A stretch of DNA of 64,000 bases, from the NCBI RefSeq assembly GCF_900113525.1, contig NZ_FOPP01000004.1:372001-436000 (forward strand). Direction: 5' to 3'. This document shows positions 17,585-25,306 of this stretch, in pieces (within the stretch, counting starts at the first letter, position 1; each line of letters opens with the position of its first letter). A model generated the notes under the pieces. It saw only the letters and a program-made list of their open reading frames with translations, had not been told where the DNA came from and did not search any database. The stretch is from Pedobacter insulae (GTDB taxonomy: Bacteria; Bacteroidota; Bacteroidia; Sphingobacteriales; Sphingobacteriaceae). Made by a program: the position numbers and the translations under genes.

Positions 17585-18844
17585 ATGGTAAATATTGACT
17601 ACGCTAAAGCAAGCTTCAGGGATTTTGAGAATATTCCCGGAATTGATGTGATGGAAAGGGCTGGTGAATTCCAGTTATTTCTAGATTATTTAAGTGTAAA
17701 TGGACACTTGAACTACCGAATAGAATCTCTGTCTGGCTGTGCTCCAGAAATGGACCTCCTATTGCCCGGAAAGAGTATAGCACAAAAATGTGCCTGTTTC
17801 GTCTCCAATGATTATCTCGGTTTTACTCAGCACCCCGCAATAAAAGTGGCGCTACAAGATGCCATAGAAAAATTTGGTAGTGGTGCAGGCGCTTCTCCAG
17901 CTATCGGTGGTCATTTTGTTTACCATCAGCAATTGGAAGATAGGATTGCAAAGTTTTTCAAGAAAAAAAGTGCCATACTCTATACTACAGGTTATACTGC
18001 AAATAGTGCTACTTTACAATGTCTTTTGCAAAAAGAGGATATTGCTATTATTGATATGGCGGTTCACGCGAGCGTTTATGAAGGTTGCCAGCTCACCAAT
18101 GTAAAAACTTTTCTGCACAATAATATGGAGGCGCTGGAGCTTGCACTAAAGCATGCACAACATACATTTCGTACAAAAATGGTAATTATCGATGGTGTAT
18201 ATTCCCAAGATGGAGATTTAGCAACCATGGATCGGATTGCTGAGCTTACACATCACTATGGGGCTTATCTGGTAGTTGATGATGCCCATGGCACAGGCGT
18301 TGTTGGAAAAACAGGCAGGGGCGCAATTGAAGAATATGACCTATTTGATAAGGTGGATATTGTAACGGGAACCTTTAGCAAGGCTTTTGCTCATATAGGT
18401 GGTTATGTGGTTGCTGACACCAAACTGATCAACTTTCTAAAATATCAATCAAAACAACATCTTTTCTCCACTACTGCAACACCAACTACTTTAGGAATAC
18501 TTAAGGCAATGGATCTTTTGGATGAAGAACCTTTCTGGAAAGATCGGCTTTGGGAAAACGTGAATTACCTTAAAGATGGATTATTGGGGATGGGGCTTGA
18601 TATAGGAACTACAGCATCAGCGATAATACCTGTTAAGATTGGTGATATAGGCAAAACCTTAGAGGCCGGAAAGCAATTACTGAATGCGGGTGTATATGCC
18701 AACCCGATCATGTACCCGGCAGTATCAAAAAAGAATGCCAGGGTCAGGCTCAATATCATGGCTACGCATACAAAAGAGCATTTAGATAAGCTATTGAATG
18801 CCTTTGAAGATGTTAATAAAAAGCTCTCCATTTCCAAAACATAA
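17585..18844 (+). CDS. PLP-dependent alpha-oxoamine synthase (AONS/KBL/SPT family)
   Basis: The 419-residue protein has the features of fold-type I alpha-oxoamine synthases: VSNDYLGF near the N-terminus, GSGAGASPAIGG, the cofactor Asp in VDDAHGTG, and the Schiff-base Lys K266 in GTFSKAF. These enzymes condense an amino acid with an acyl-CoA (8-amino-7-oxononanoate synthase, 2-amino-3-ketobutyrate ligase, serine palmitoyltransferase). About 45 extra residues precede the usual domain start. No biotin or sphingolipid genes are nearby, so the substrate is open. A TetR regulator gene follows by four bases. Confidence 0.85.
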   Translation: MVNIDYAKASFRDFENIPGIDVMERAGEFQLFLDYLSVNGHLNYRIESLSGCAPEMDLLLPGKSIAQKCACFVSNDYLGFTQHPAIKVALQDAIEKFGSGAGASPAIGGHFVYHQQLEDRIAKFFKKKSAILYTTGYTANSATLQCLLQKEDIAIIDMAVHASVYEGCQLTNVKTFLHNNMEALELALKHAQHTFRTKMVIIDGVYSQDGDLATMDRIAELTHHYGAYLVVDDAHGTGVVGKTGRGAIEEYDLFDKVDIVTGTFSKAFAHIGGYVVADTKLINFLKYQSKQHLFSTTATPTTLGILKAMDLLDEEPFWKDRLWENVNYLKDGLLGMGLDIGTTASAIIPVKIGDIGKTLEAGKQLLNAGVYANPIMYPAVSKKNARVRLNIMATHTKEHLDKLLNAFEDVNKKLSISKT

Positions 18845-18848
18845 ATTA

Positions 18849-19499
18849 ATGCCTATGCCTCTCAGAATTAAAAACATTTCCGGACACCTAAAGAATAAAG
18901 AACAAACTATGCAACGGCTGGTAGATGCCGTAGGCGCAATCATCAAACATAAGGGCTATAAAGGACTGGGCCTGAATGCAATTGCCAAAGAGGCTGGAGT
19001 AAGTAAAATATTAATACATAGGTATTTTGGTGGGGTTGATCAGTTAGTTGAGGCATATGTGCTTAAAAATGACTATTGGATAGCTAAAACAAAAGAGGTA
19101 AGTAGTGAAGCCAGTGGCAATACAGATCGAGAAACATTAAAAAAACTAATATCGGATCTGTTAAAAGGCCATTTTGAATATTTCTATACGCATGAAGAAA
19201 TGCGCTCAATTATTTTATGGGAAATTACCGAAAAGACTGACCTACTCAATAGTATTTCACATGTCCGTGAAGAAGTAGGAAAGCTATTGCTTGAAAAGTC
19301 AGAACTTCTGTTTAAAGACGGCAAAAAAAGTCTTAAGGGCGTTACTGCTCTCATGGTGAGTGCAATCTACTATATGGTACTTCATGCCAAAAAGAACGAA
19401 TCTACAATATGCAGCATCGATGTAAATTCGGTAGAGGGCCAAGAGGAAATACTAAGGACCATTGAACAGATTGTTGACTGGACATTTGATGAAAAATGA
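18849..19499 (+). CDS. TetR/AcrR-family transcriptional regulator
   Basis: The ATG at 18849 is used because it lies just after the synthase stop; the open frame reaches further upstream inside that gene. The 216-residue product has a TetR HTH (about 18-65) with LNAIAKEAGVSKILIHRYFG as the helix-turn-helix, followed by a helical ligand-binding domain. It is cotranscribed with the alpha-oxoamine synthase and probably controls it or a nearby operon in response to a small molecule. The effector is unknown. Confidence 0.87.
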   Translation: MPMPLRIKNISGHLKNKEQTMQRLVDAVGAIIKHKGYKGLGLNAIAKEAGVSKILIHRYFGGVDQLVEAYVLKNDYWIAKTKEVSSEASGNTDRETLKKLISDLLKGHFEYFYTHEEMRSIILWEITEKTDLLNSISHVREEVGKLLLEKSELLFKDGKKSLKGVTALMVSAIYYMVLHAKKNESTICSIDVNSVEGQEEILRTIEQIVDWTFDEK

Positions 19500-19524
19500 A
19501 GTGATGAACTAGTTGTGGTGGATT

Positions 19525-20739
19525 ATGGAAAAAGAAAATGCTAAATTTTATGTTGTTGACGGACTTGATGAGCTACGAAAGATTGTGCAAAATCTAATTC
19601 AATCAAGTCTGGAGGCTATTCCTGATACTAAAGAAGGGTTTATTAATGATACAGATGGACTTGTTATACGTATACAGAGAGATGTACAATTTAGGCAGCT
19701 ACACTTAGATGAGTATGCAGAAGTTTTCATGGATCACCTACAGTCTGAATTGGTACAGCTTTCCGAAGATTGCAATACGTTTCTTCTCTCTGATAAAAAA
19801 GTCCATTTAGAAGTAAATTTCAAAGCATATCTCATAATTATTCTGGATGTAATCAATAATTTGATTGACCACTTTAAAATCCACTATAGTTACTGTTTTA
19901 ATTTTAAAAAGGTAGTCCCTGGTCGTTATAAGCAAAAAGCAGATTTGATCTTAACTAAAATTTCGGAGAAGCTTATTCCATCATTGGAATTGTCTGGGTT
20001 AGAAGAAAAGCTACTTGAAGTGCTTAAGACATATTTCTCGGACATGAAATCGAATAAAAAAGTCAGCTTCCATTTGCTAGATTTTTGGACTGTGCTCATA
20101 AATGATCTGAATAAGATAAGTTCGGAAGGAGTAGAGGAGGTTGAACTGGACCTGTGCAGAATTTTTTGTTACCATAACTTTAATTACCCGCCCCTTATTC
20201 AGTACTATATATCAAGATTGCAGCTCGATTATGATGCGGTCGATAATTATAGAGAGGAATACATTAGGATTACTGTAGAAATAAGGAAGTTAAGGCAGTT
20301 CATTATCAGGAAAGGATACGGTTACGACGCTGATGCTATTGAATTAAGGGAAGCTCTCTGTCATACATTAGAAAACGAGCTTGTTTGTATCAAGAAGTTG
20401 ATCAACATGAATAAAAAAATCTTTGAGGGAACTGGAACAAGATATTTTCTACAACAGTTCTACTTTAAAATCTCTATATCTATGGAGCAGTTTTTGTTTA
20501 TTTTCCGGCTCTTGATCGATAAAGGCATAGTATTAGTGAAGCGTAAGGCTGATCTCTATGAATTTATACATGCGCATGTAGGCACAGTTAAAAAGAATAA
20601 TCTTTCCATAGGAAATATGCAGAATACTTATGCCGAGAATAATAGAGTTACGGCTATAAAAGTCAGAGCGCTATTACAATCTTTGATTAAGCAGATAGAT
20701 GAGAAGTATCTTTTGACTATATTTTTCTTTACCTATTAA
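19525..20739 (+). CDS. ICE-associated protein distantly RteC-like
   Basis: The ATG at 19525 gives 404 residues; a TTG start four codons earlier is possible. The sequence is mostly helical. Its last 100 residues (FIFRLLIDKGIV, a short linker, then SIGNMQNTYAENNRVTAIKV) resemble the C-terminal pattern of RteC-type proteins of Bacteroidota elements, where a regulatory role in excision and transfer is known. A true RteC gene is 2.3 kb downstream. The stop overlaps the stop of the opposing TIGR04141 gene. Function is uncertain. Confidence 0.5.
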   Translation: MEKENAKFYVVDGLDELRKIVQNLIQSSLEAIPDTKEGFINDTDGLVIRIQRDVQFRQLHLDEYAEVFMDHLQSELVQLSEDCNTFLLSDKKVHLEVNFKAYLIIILDVINNLIDHFKIHYSYCFNFKKVVPGRYKQKADLILTKISEKLIPSLELSGLEEKLLEVLKTYFSDMKSNKKVSFHLLDFWTVLINDLNKISSEGVEEVELDLCRIFCYHNFNYPPLIQYYISRLQLDYDAVDNYREEYIRITVEIRKLRQFIIRKGYGYDADAIELREALCHTLENELVCIKKLINMNKKIFEGTGTRYFLQQFYFKISISMEQFLFIFRLLIDKGIVLVKRKADLYEFIHAHVGTVKKNNLSIGNMQNTYAENNRVTAIKVRALLQSLIKQIDEKYLLTIFFFTY

Positions 20740-22595
20740 AATAGCTGTATCTGCAATTCTTGGTCTATTTCGTTGCTTGATTCATCAATAATTAATAATT
20801 CAACAGATGTGTCTCTAGTTCGTCTTATCTGGCAGGTCTTGAAATCTCCATAGTTCGCCCTGACTTCGCTTGCACAGGTCGTGACAGAAAACCTTGCTAT
20901 GTTTGAATTATATCTGGTTATATAATCGGCAATAAGTGGGTCGTCAGCGAATTGAGAAGCTGTCGCGAAAACATATATCGGTGCTCTATTGTAAAAAAGC
21001 TCTGCGAACTCAATGGAGGAAAGATTATTTACCTCTCTTCCTTTGTTGAGAATACTATTATAGATCTTGTCAAAGTATTTATGGTTTTTCGAAGCGCTTG
21101 CTTGGGATATGCGTCGAGCACTGATCAGGATCTGGTTGGTCAGCTCTCTAACCCTTGCAGTAAAACTGTGCTTTACATGTATTATGTATATTTCTGTGTC
21201 ATTAATAAAGATGATGTCACATGGTTCAATGCCTTCTGGTTTTATGGTATCGATTACAAAATAGTTTTCGCGGCCATCATATTGTATATTGTAATCTCCC
21301 TCATCAATTAAATGGTGGCTATTTGTCTTGAGCTCCCAAGGAATGTCCATTATTCCTGCTGGAAGTTTCGTTGTCCTAAATATTGCTGCAGTCTGTTTTT
21401 CTAGACTTTTGACAAATGCATCCTTGAGCTGATACCATTTATTATCCACAAGGAAAATAGGTGTTTTATTTAAGTTGAATTCTGCATTTAGATGGAATAA
21501 GAAGCTACTTGCTGTAGTTCTCTTGCTTCCTCTATAGCATTCAATCCTAACTCCTCTAAGGTAGAATAAAAATCCTACCTCATTATCACCATTTAGTTCG
21601 TACGCACGAAGAACTACAGTACTGAAAATTTCGTCTTTATCTAGTAATGTAGCAAATTGCTCATGTTTATCTTCTCCTTTTTCCTTAAGTACATAGGTTT
21701 CGGCCGTGTAAAAAGCCTCTATATTGTTGGGACTGCACAAATCAAATTCAAAATGCTGGGTCATTGTGTTAGCTGTTCGCTGCAGGATTGGTATATAATT
21801 GAATATTCGATTATTCAGTTGCTGTTGCAGTTCTTCAATCAGGATTTTGTCTCTAAGTTCGGTATAAGAGCTTAGTAGCTCCTGGGGAGCAAGTTCATTA
21901 ATAGTGCAAAGCTCAGATATAATCTGATGCAAAGTATCAAAATCTACCTCTCTATGAATGCAAAATGCTTTTCCTACAGAAATCTTAAGCCTTTCAGTAT
22001 TTTTTTTCAGCAAGAAAGAAAAATATTCATTACTGGTTTCCTCACTCAATTTTATATGCAGTTCTTTTGGAATCTTCCCGAACTGTAGATAATTAATTAA
22101 TTTATAATTATCTCTGAATTGTTCGCTAAGCCCAACTTGTTGCCCTACTATTCGCCTCGACTTGGTAGTAAATGCCTCATCATTGTCAATGGAAATGATC
22201 CTATCATAGATATCAAGTCCAAAAGAATGATCCACGAAATTTACAATTATGGGAAAAGCGTTACCACCTATGGCTGCATAAAGGTTGTGTTCTGTTTCAA
22301 CAAAAAGTACTAACGTTAATTTTGTCTGATTGAAAATCTCTGAGTTGTTTTTAAGTTCTGGCGGAAGAAACGCAGCCCATTTAGATTGTTTATCTGCAAC
22401 TGAATATAGGTACAGATAATAGGTACGGCCGTCTTTAGGAAATTGAATGAGCTCCAAATCGTCCTGACCATGCATTATTTCCATTTTGGCATACGCAACC
22501 CGGATTATAACCTTCAGCATATCCTCTGTTGTAGAAGTCCCGGATAATTGTCGGTGCTGTTTATCTATTTTAAAGATTTTCGGTATGATATTCAT
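20736..22595 (-). CDS. TIGR04141 (DUF6119) sporadically distributed protein
   Basis: The 619-residue protein matches the pattern of TIGR04141, a family scattered among mobile elements and defence islands. The diagnostic C-terminal block is an EPCDIIF segment (D460) followed by an IIHVKH segment (H473, K475). The spacing D-x12-H-x-K is like the core of restriction-type nucleases, with His where Glu is usual. The N-terminal half has no known domain. It is transcribed alone, against both neighbours. A phage-defence role is suggested by family distribution and not shown here. Confidence 0.7.
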   Translation of the reverse strand: MNIIPKIFKIDKQHRQLSGTSTTEDMLKVIIRVAYAKMEIMHGQDDLELIQFPKDGRTYYLYLYSVADKQSKWAAFLPPELKNNSEIFNQTKLTLVLFVETEHNLYAAIGGNAFPIIVNFVDHSFGLDIYDRIISIDNDEAFTTKSRRIVGQQVGLSEQFRDNYKLINYLQFGKIPKELHIKLSEETSNEYFSFLLKKNTERLKISVGKAFCIHREVDFDTLHQIISELCTINELAPQELLSSYTELRDKILIEELQQQLNNRIFNYIPILQRTANTMTQHFEFDLCSPNNIEAFYTAETYVLKEKGEDKHEQFATLLDKDEIFSTVVLRAYELNGDNEVGFLFYLRGVRIECYRGSKRTTASSFLFHLNAEFNLNKTPIFLVDNKWYQLKDAFVKSLEKQTAAIFRTTKLPAGIMDIPWELKTNSHHLIDEGDYNIQYDGRENYFVIDTIKPEGIEPCDIIFINDTEIYIIHVKHSFTARVRELTNQILISARRISQASASKNHKYFDKIYNSILNKGREVNNLSSIEFAELFYNRAPIYVFATASQFADDPLIADYITRYNSNIARFSVTTCASEVRANYGDFKTCQIRRTRDTSVELLIIDESSNEIDQELQIQLF

Positions 22596-23019
22596 GAGGC
22601 GACATTTAGAAATGATGACAGGCTAATTTCAAATATAAACATTTTACTCGGTCTAAAATATTCTTCCTACCACACATTTACAACGCCAAAAAAATCAGTT
22701 GTCTACTCATCAAGTGTAGCGGAATAGTTTAGAATATGGTTCATTTTAAAAGATGCATTAAATTGTACTTTTTATTTTTTATGACAAATAAATCCATCTA
22801 AAATTCTCCTATTTCGTGCTCAGAAATGTCTTTTTTAATTCAGGTGGAGATTTTTTTTATTTACTTCCACTTGTAACACATAGTAAGTCTATCAACCTTT
22901 ATGTCTTAATGTTCAGTTGCATTCTTATTGCATTTTATTGCAATAAAAGTATCAATGAAATTAAACGCTCAAAATTTAATCTTCACTCGACGGCGATAAG
23001 CTGTATAATTTTCTTGAAT
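22596..23019. other. 424-base intergenic stretch before rteC
   Basis: I see no convincing gene, hairpin or repeat here. A GTG at 22816 would extend the RteC frame by 68 hydrophobic residues, but those residues do not resemble RteC and the extension is not accepted. The region separates the divergent TIGR04141 and rteC genes and should hold both promoters. Confidence 0.5.
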
Positions 23020-23889
23020 ATGATTTTAATAGCAGCAACTAAACTTTTTGAAGAGCTCTTAGAAACTATAGAGCAATTGGAACAGGATAACAGGGAAGCT
23101 ATAATTGATCCTGTACCTTACCTTAAAACCGCAAACCATTTTATGAATGCACTGCAATCATTGGTGCTAACAGGAAGTTTTGATGATCAGCAGGAAGAAA
23201 TTTTGTTTTTCAAGACAGTGAAGCCCAAGTTCAGGTCTTTGCAGATTTATTATTTGACATTGCAAGATATCACTTTTAAAAAACCGAAGGGCTGCAAGAA
23301 GATATTGAAGAAATTCTATACCGATGAAATCCAGAAGATTTGCTCTTTTCGTTGCTACAACCAAAATCTGGTGAATTATTACTACTCTGGAGCAACTGAG
23401 ATGGATGCACAACTTTTCTTAAGAAAAGTTGAGGAACATCCCCATTGGTTACTCAAGCCTAAGCTTGAACGTGATGAAAGATTTTCAACCCCAGCAGACT
23501 ATTTAGTGGCAAAAATTTTAGCAATGGAAAAAATCCAGCTTTATCTGGCCGAAGAAATAGTAAAACTGGAGGGTACGAACTTTACTGAAAATAGATCTGT
23601 AGACAAAAAGGAATACCGTTGGACAGGGGAGGCCATCAATCTGGTAGAACTTGCATACGGTTTGTATTATACTGGCGAAATCAACAACGGCAATGCTGGA
23701 ATAGCTGAGATCGTAAGATTATTTGAGAAGATATTCAACATTGCGATTGGTAAACCTTCAAGGAGATTTTCGGAAATCAAACAACGCAAACGGCTAAGCA
23801 AGACCAAATACCTCGATCAAATGAAAACAGCTATTGATAAAAGAATAGATGACGACGATGAATTTGTTCCTAGACCTAATTTCAGGTAA
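23020..23889 (+). CDS. rteC: RteC-family regulator of conjugative element excision and transfer
   Basis: From the ATG at 23020 the product is 289 residues, the usual RteC size. It has the RteC N-terminal pattern of paired helices and the EEILFFKTVKP segment. The C-terminal part has a winged-helix-like pattern (LVELAYGLYYTGEINNG, then FEKIFNIAIG and SKTKYLDQM). In CTnDOT, RteC activates the excision operon and so transfer. It lies directly upstream of the tra operon, separated by a promoter with a palindrome, and is the most likely regulator acting there. Confidence 0.85.
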   Translation: MILIAATKLFEELLETIEQLEQDNREAIIDPVPYLKTANHFMNALQSLVLTGSFDDQQEEILFFKTVKPKFRSLQIYYLTLQDITFKKPKGCKKILKKFYTDEIQKICSFRCYNQNLVNYYYSGATEMDAQLFLRKVEEHPHWLLKPKLERDERFSTPADYLVAKILAMEKIQLYLAEEIVKLEGTNFTENRSVDKKEYRWTGEAINLVELAYGLYYTGEINNGNAGIAEIVRLFEKIFNIAIGKPSRRFSEIKQRKRLSKTKYLDQMKTAIDKRIDDDDEFVPRPNFR

Positions 23890-23900
23890 TTAGTAATGGA

Positions 23901-23944
23901 TTGTTTATTAGGATGTTGTGTTTTTATTTTTGGGTAGTACCCAA
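23901..23944 (+). promoter_or_regulatory. Promoter of the tra operon overlapped by a 15-bp palindrome
   Basis: A -33-like TTG (23901-23903) and a -7 box TATTTTTG (23925-23932) are separated by 21 bases. The perfect palindrome TTGGGTAGTACCCAA (23930-23944) covers the end of the -7 box and the expected transcription start. A bound repressor there would block the promoter. The promoter precedes the 172-residue transfer gene and traE. Confidence 0.5.
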
Positions 23945-24032
23945 CTGGTTGCCAAACATAAAATCGAAAGCTTAGAAACTTTGCTTCATCAAACCCCAAT
24001 GCAATGGTGCTTGGGAGAAAAGCAAAGAATTT

Positions 24033-24551
24033 ATGTTGGCACAATTTACATGGCAGGAGTTTTGGCTTGCAATACTTCTACTCACCTTGCTCTGGTATTC
24101 GGGTATCATCCTGTTTTACTTCCGTAAAGAACTTAACCTATTTTTTAGCAAAGGATCACCTTTCAAAGAACCGTTTCCTCGCCGCTGGGCAGATAAGGTA
24201 GAAGAGCCTATCCAGAAATTTGAAGAACATGATGGGCTGCTGGGCGCTTCTAAACTAGCTGAAGGAACGAGTACGGTAAGTATGGGGCAAGTCAGTTTTA
24301 GAGAGGATGAAAATGCCAAATCTGAACAGCTTGGACTAATACCAGATGTACTTCAGGAGCTGAAAGAAATTTTTTCCATTCTGGAAAAAGAGGAAGGTAA
24401 CAAACAGGACTTTTTCAATATGATGGAAATGGTCAGGGCAAAATATGGACAGATTGGTTCCAACCCACGCATAGTTCAGATTAACCAGTTTATTGCTGAA
24501 CATGCCCCATTCCACCTCTCGAAAGAAGAATTGGAAAATCTCTGGGATTAA
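24033..24551 (+). CDS. Conserved conjugation-operon membrane protein
   Basis: The 172-residue protein has one N-terminal helix (about 9-30, WLAILLLTLLWYSGIILFYF) and a hydrophilic cytoplasmic remainder. Its last part (LEKEEGNKQDFFNMMEMVRAKYG) looks helical. It is the first gene of the transfer operon, 53 bases before traE. Similar proteins occupy this position in Bacteroidota elements, sometimes named TraD, but I cannot support that name from sequence alone. Confidence 0.65.
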   Translation: MLAQFTWQEFWLAILLLTLLWYSGIILFYFRKELNLFFSKGSPFKEPFPRRWADKVEEPIQKFEEHDGLLGASKLAEGTSTVSMGQVSFREDENAKSEQLGLIPDVLQELKEIFSILEKEEGNKQDFFNMMEMVRAKYGQIGSNPRIVQINQFIAEHAPFHLSKEELENLWD

Positions 24552-24604
24552 CATCTACCAATTAGCATCAAAATTTATTCTCAAGCTGTAAAATCAAAAA
24601 CATT

Positions 24605-24949
24605 ATGAAACGTCAATCCAATAATAACGGCAACCAAAATTTAGGCAAGTCTCTATTGCTATTATTTACCCTTTGTATCTACAATTTGTTGACCAGTCTG
24701 TCTCTTTTCGCCCAGGATGGAAATGCAGGGATACAGGAAGCAACCAACAAGGTAAAAGGCTATTTCGACACGGGAACCGACCTGATGTATGCCATCGGTG
24801 CAGTTGTTGGCATCATAGGGGCAATTAAAGTTTTCAATAAGTGGAATGCCGGAGAGCCTGATACCAACAAGGTAGCTGCAGCCTGGTTCGGTAGCTGTAT
24901 CTTTTTGGTGGTAGTGGCAACTGTTCTTAAATCATTTTTCGGGATATAG
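24605..24949 (+). CDS. traE: Conjugation protein TraE (DUF4134)
   Basis: The 114-residue protein has a long signal-like N-terminus (about 15-37), then GIQEATNKVKGYFDTGTDLMYAIG and two membrane helices with the NKWNAGEPDT loop typical of DUF4134. It resembles VirB2/VirB3-type small inner-membrane or pilin-like components of the transfer machine. TraF follows after two bases, in the standard CTnDOT order. Confidence 0.9.
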   Translation: MKRQSNNNGNQNLGKSLLLLFTLCIYNLLTSLSLFAQDGNAGIQEATNKVKGYFDTGTDLMYAIGAVVGIIGAIKVFNKWNAGEPDTNKVAAAWFGSCIFLVVVATVLKSFFGI

Positions 24950-24951
24950 CC

Positions 24952-25302
24952 ATGGCCAGCGTTTATAAAATCAATAAAGGTGTAACCAGACCTATAGAAT
25001 TTAGAGGCTTAAAGGCACAGTACATTGCCTATCTAGCTGTAGGACTGGTTCTATTACTCATCAGCTTTGCCATTCTCTACATTTCTGGACTGAGCCTTTT
25101 GGTGCTATTACCATTGATCATCACCCTTGGAACAACACTTTTTTTCGGTGTATTCCGCTTAAGCCACCGTTTTGGTGAGCATGGCTTGATGAAATTTTGG
25201 GCAAAACGTAGCCTTCCAAATTACTTGAAATTCCGTTCCAGACGATTGTTTACCTCGCTCAAAAGCAAATCGAATATTCCAACAACATCATTTAAAAACT
25301 AA
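24952..25302 (+). CDS. traF: Conjugation protein TraF (DUF4133)
   Basis: The 116-residue protein begins with the family pattern YKINKGVTRPIEFRGLKAQY, has two adjoining hydrophobic helices (about 28-65), and ends with a basic tail after RLSHRFGEHGLMKFWAKR. DUF4133 proteins correspond to VirB3-like inner-membrane parts of the type IV secretion channel. It is packed between traE and traG. Confidence 0.9.
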   Translation: MASVYKINKGVTRPIEFRGLKAQYIAYLAVGLVLLLISFAILYISGLSLLVLLPLIITLGTTLFFGVFRLSHRFGEHGLMKFWAKRSLPNYLKFRSRRLFTSLKSKSNIPTTSFKN

Positions 25303-25306
25303 TCCA

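Noticed and set aside
22816..23019. N-terminal extension of the RteC frame from a GTG
   Set aside because: The added residues are hydrophobic and unlike RteC; the ATG at 23020 gives the normal family length.
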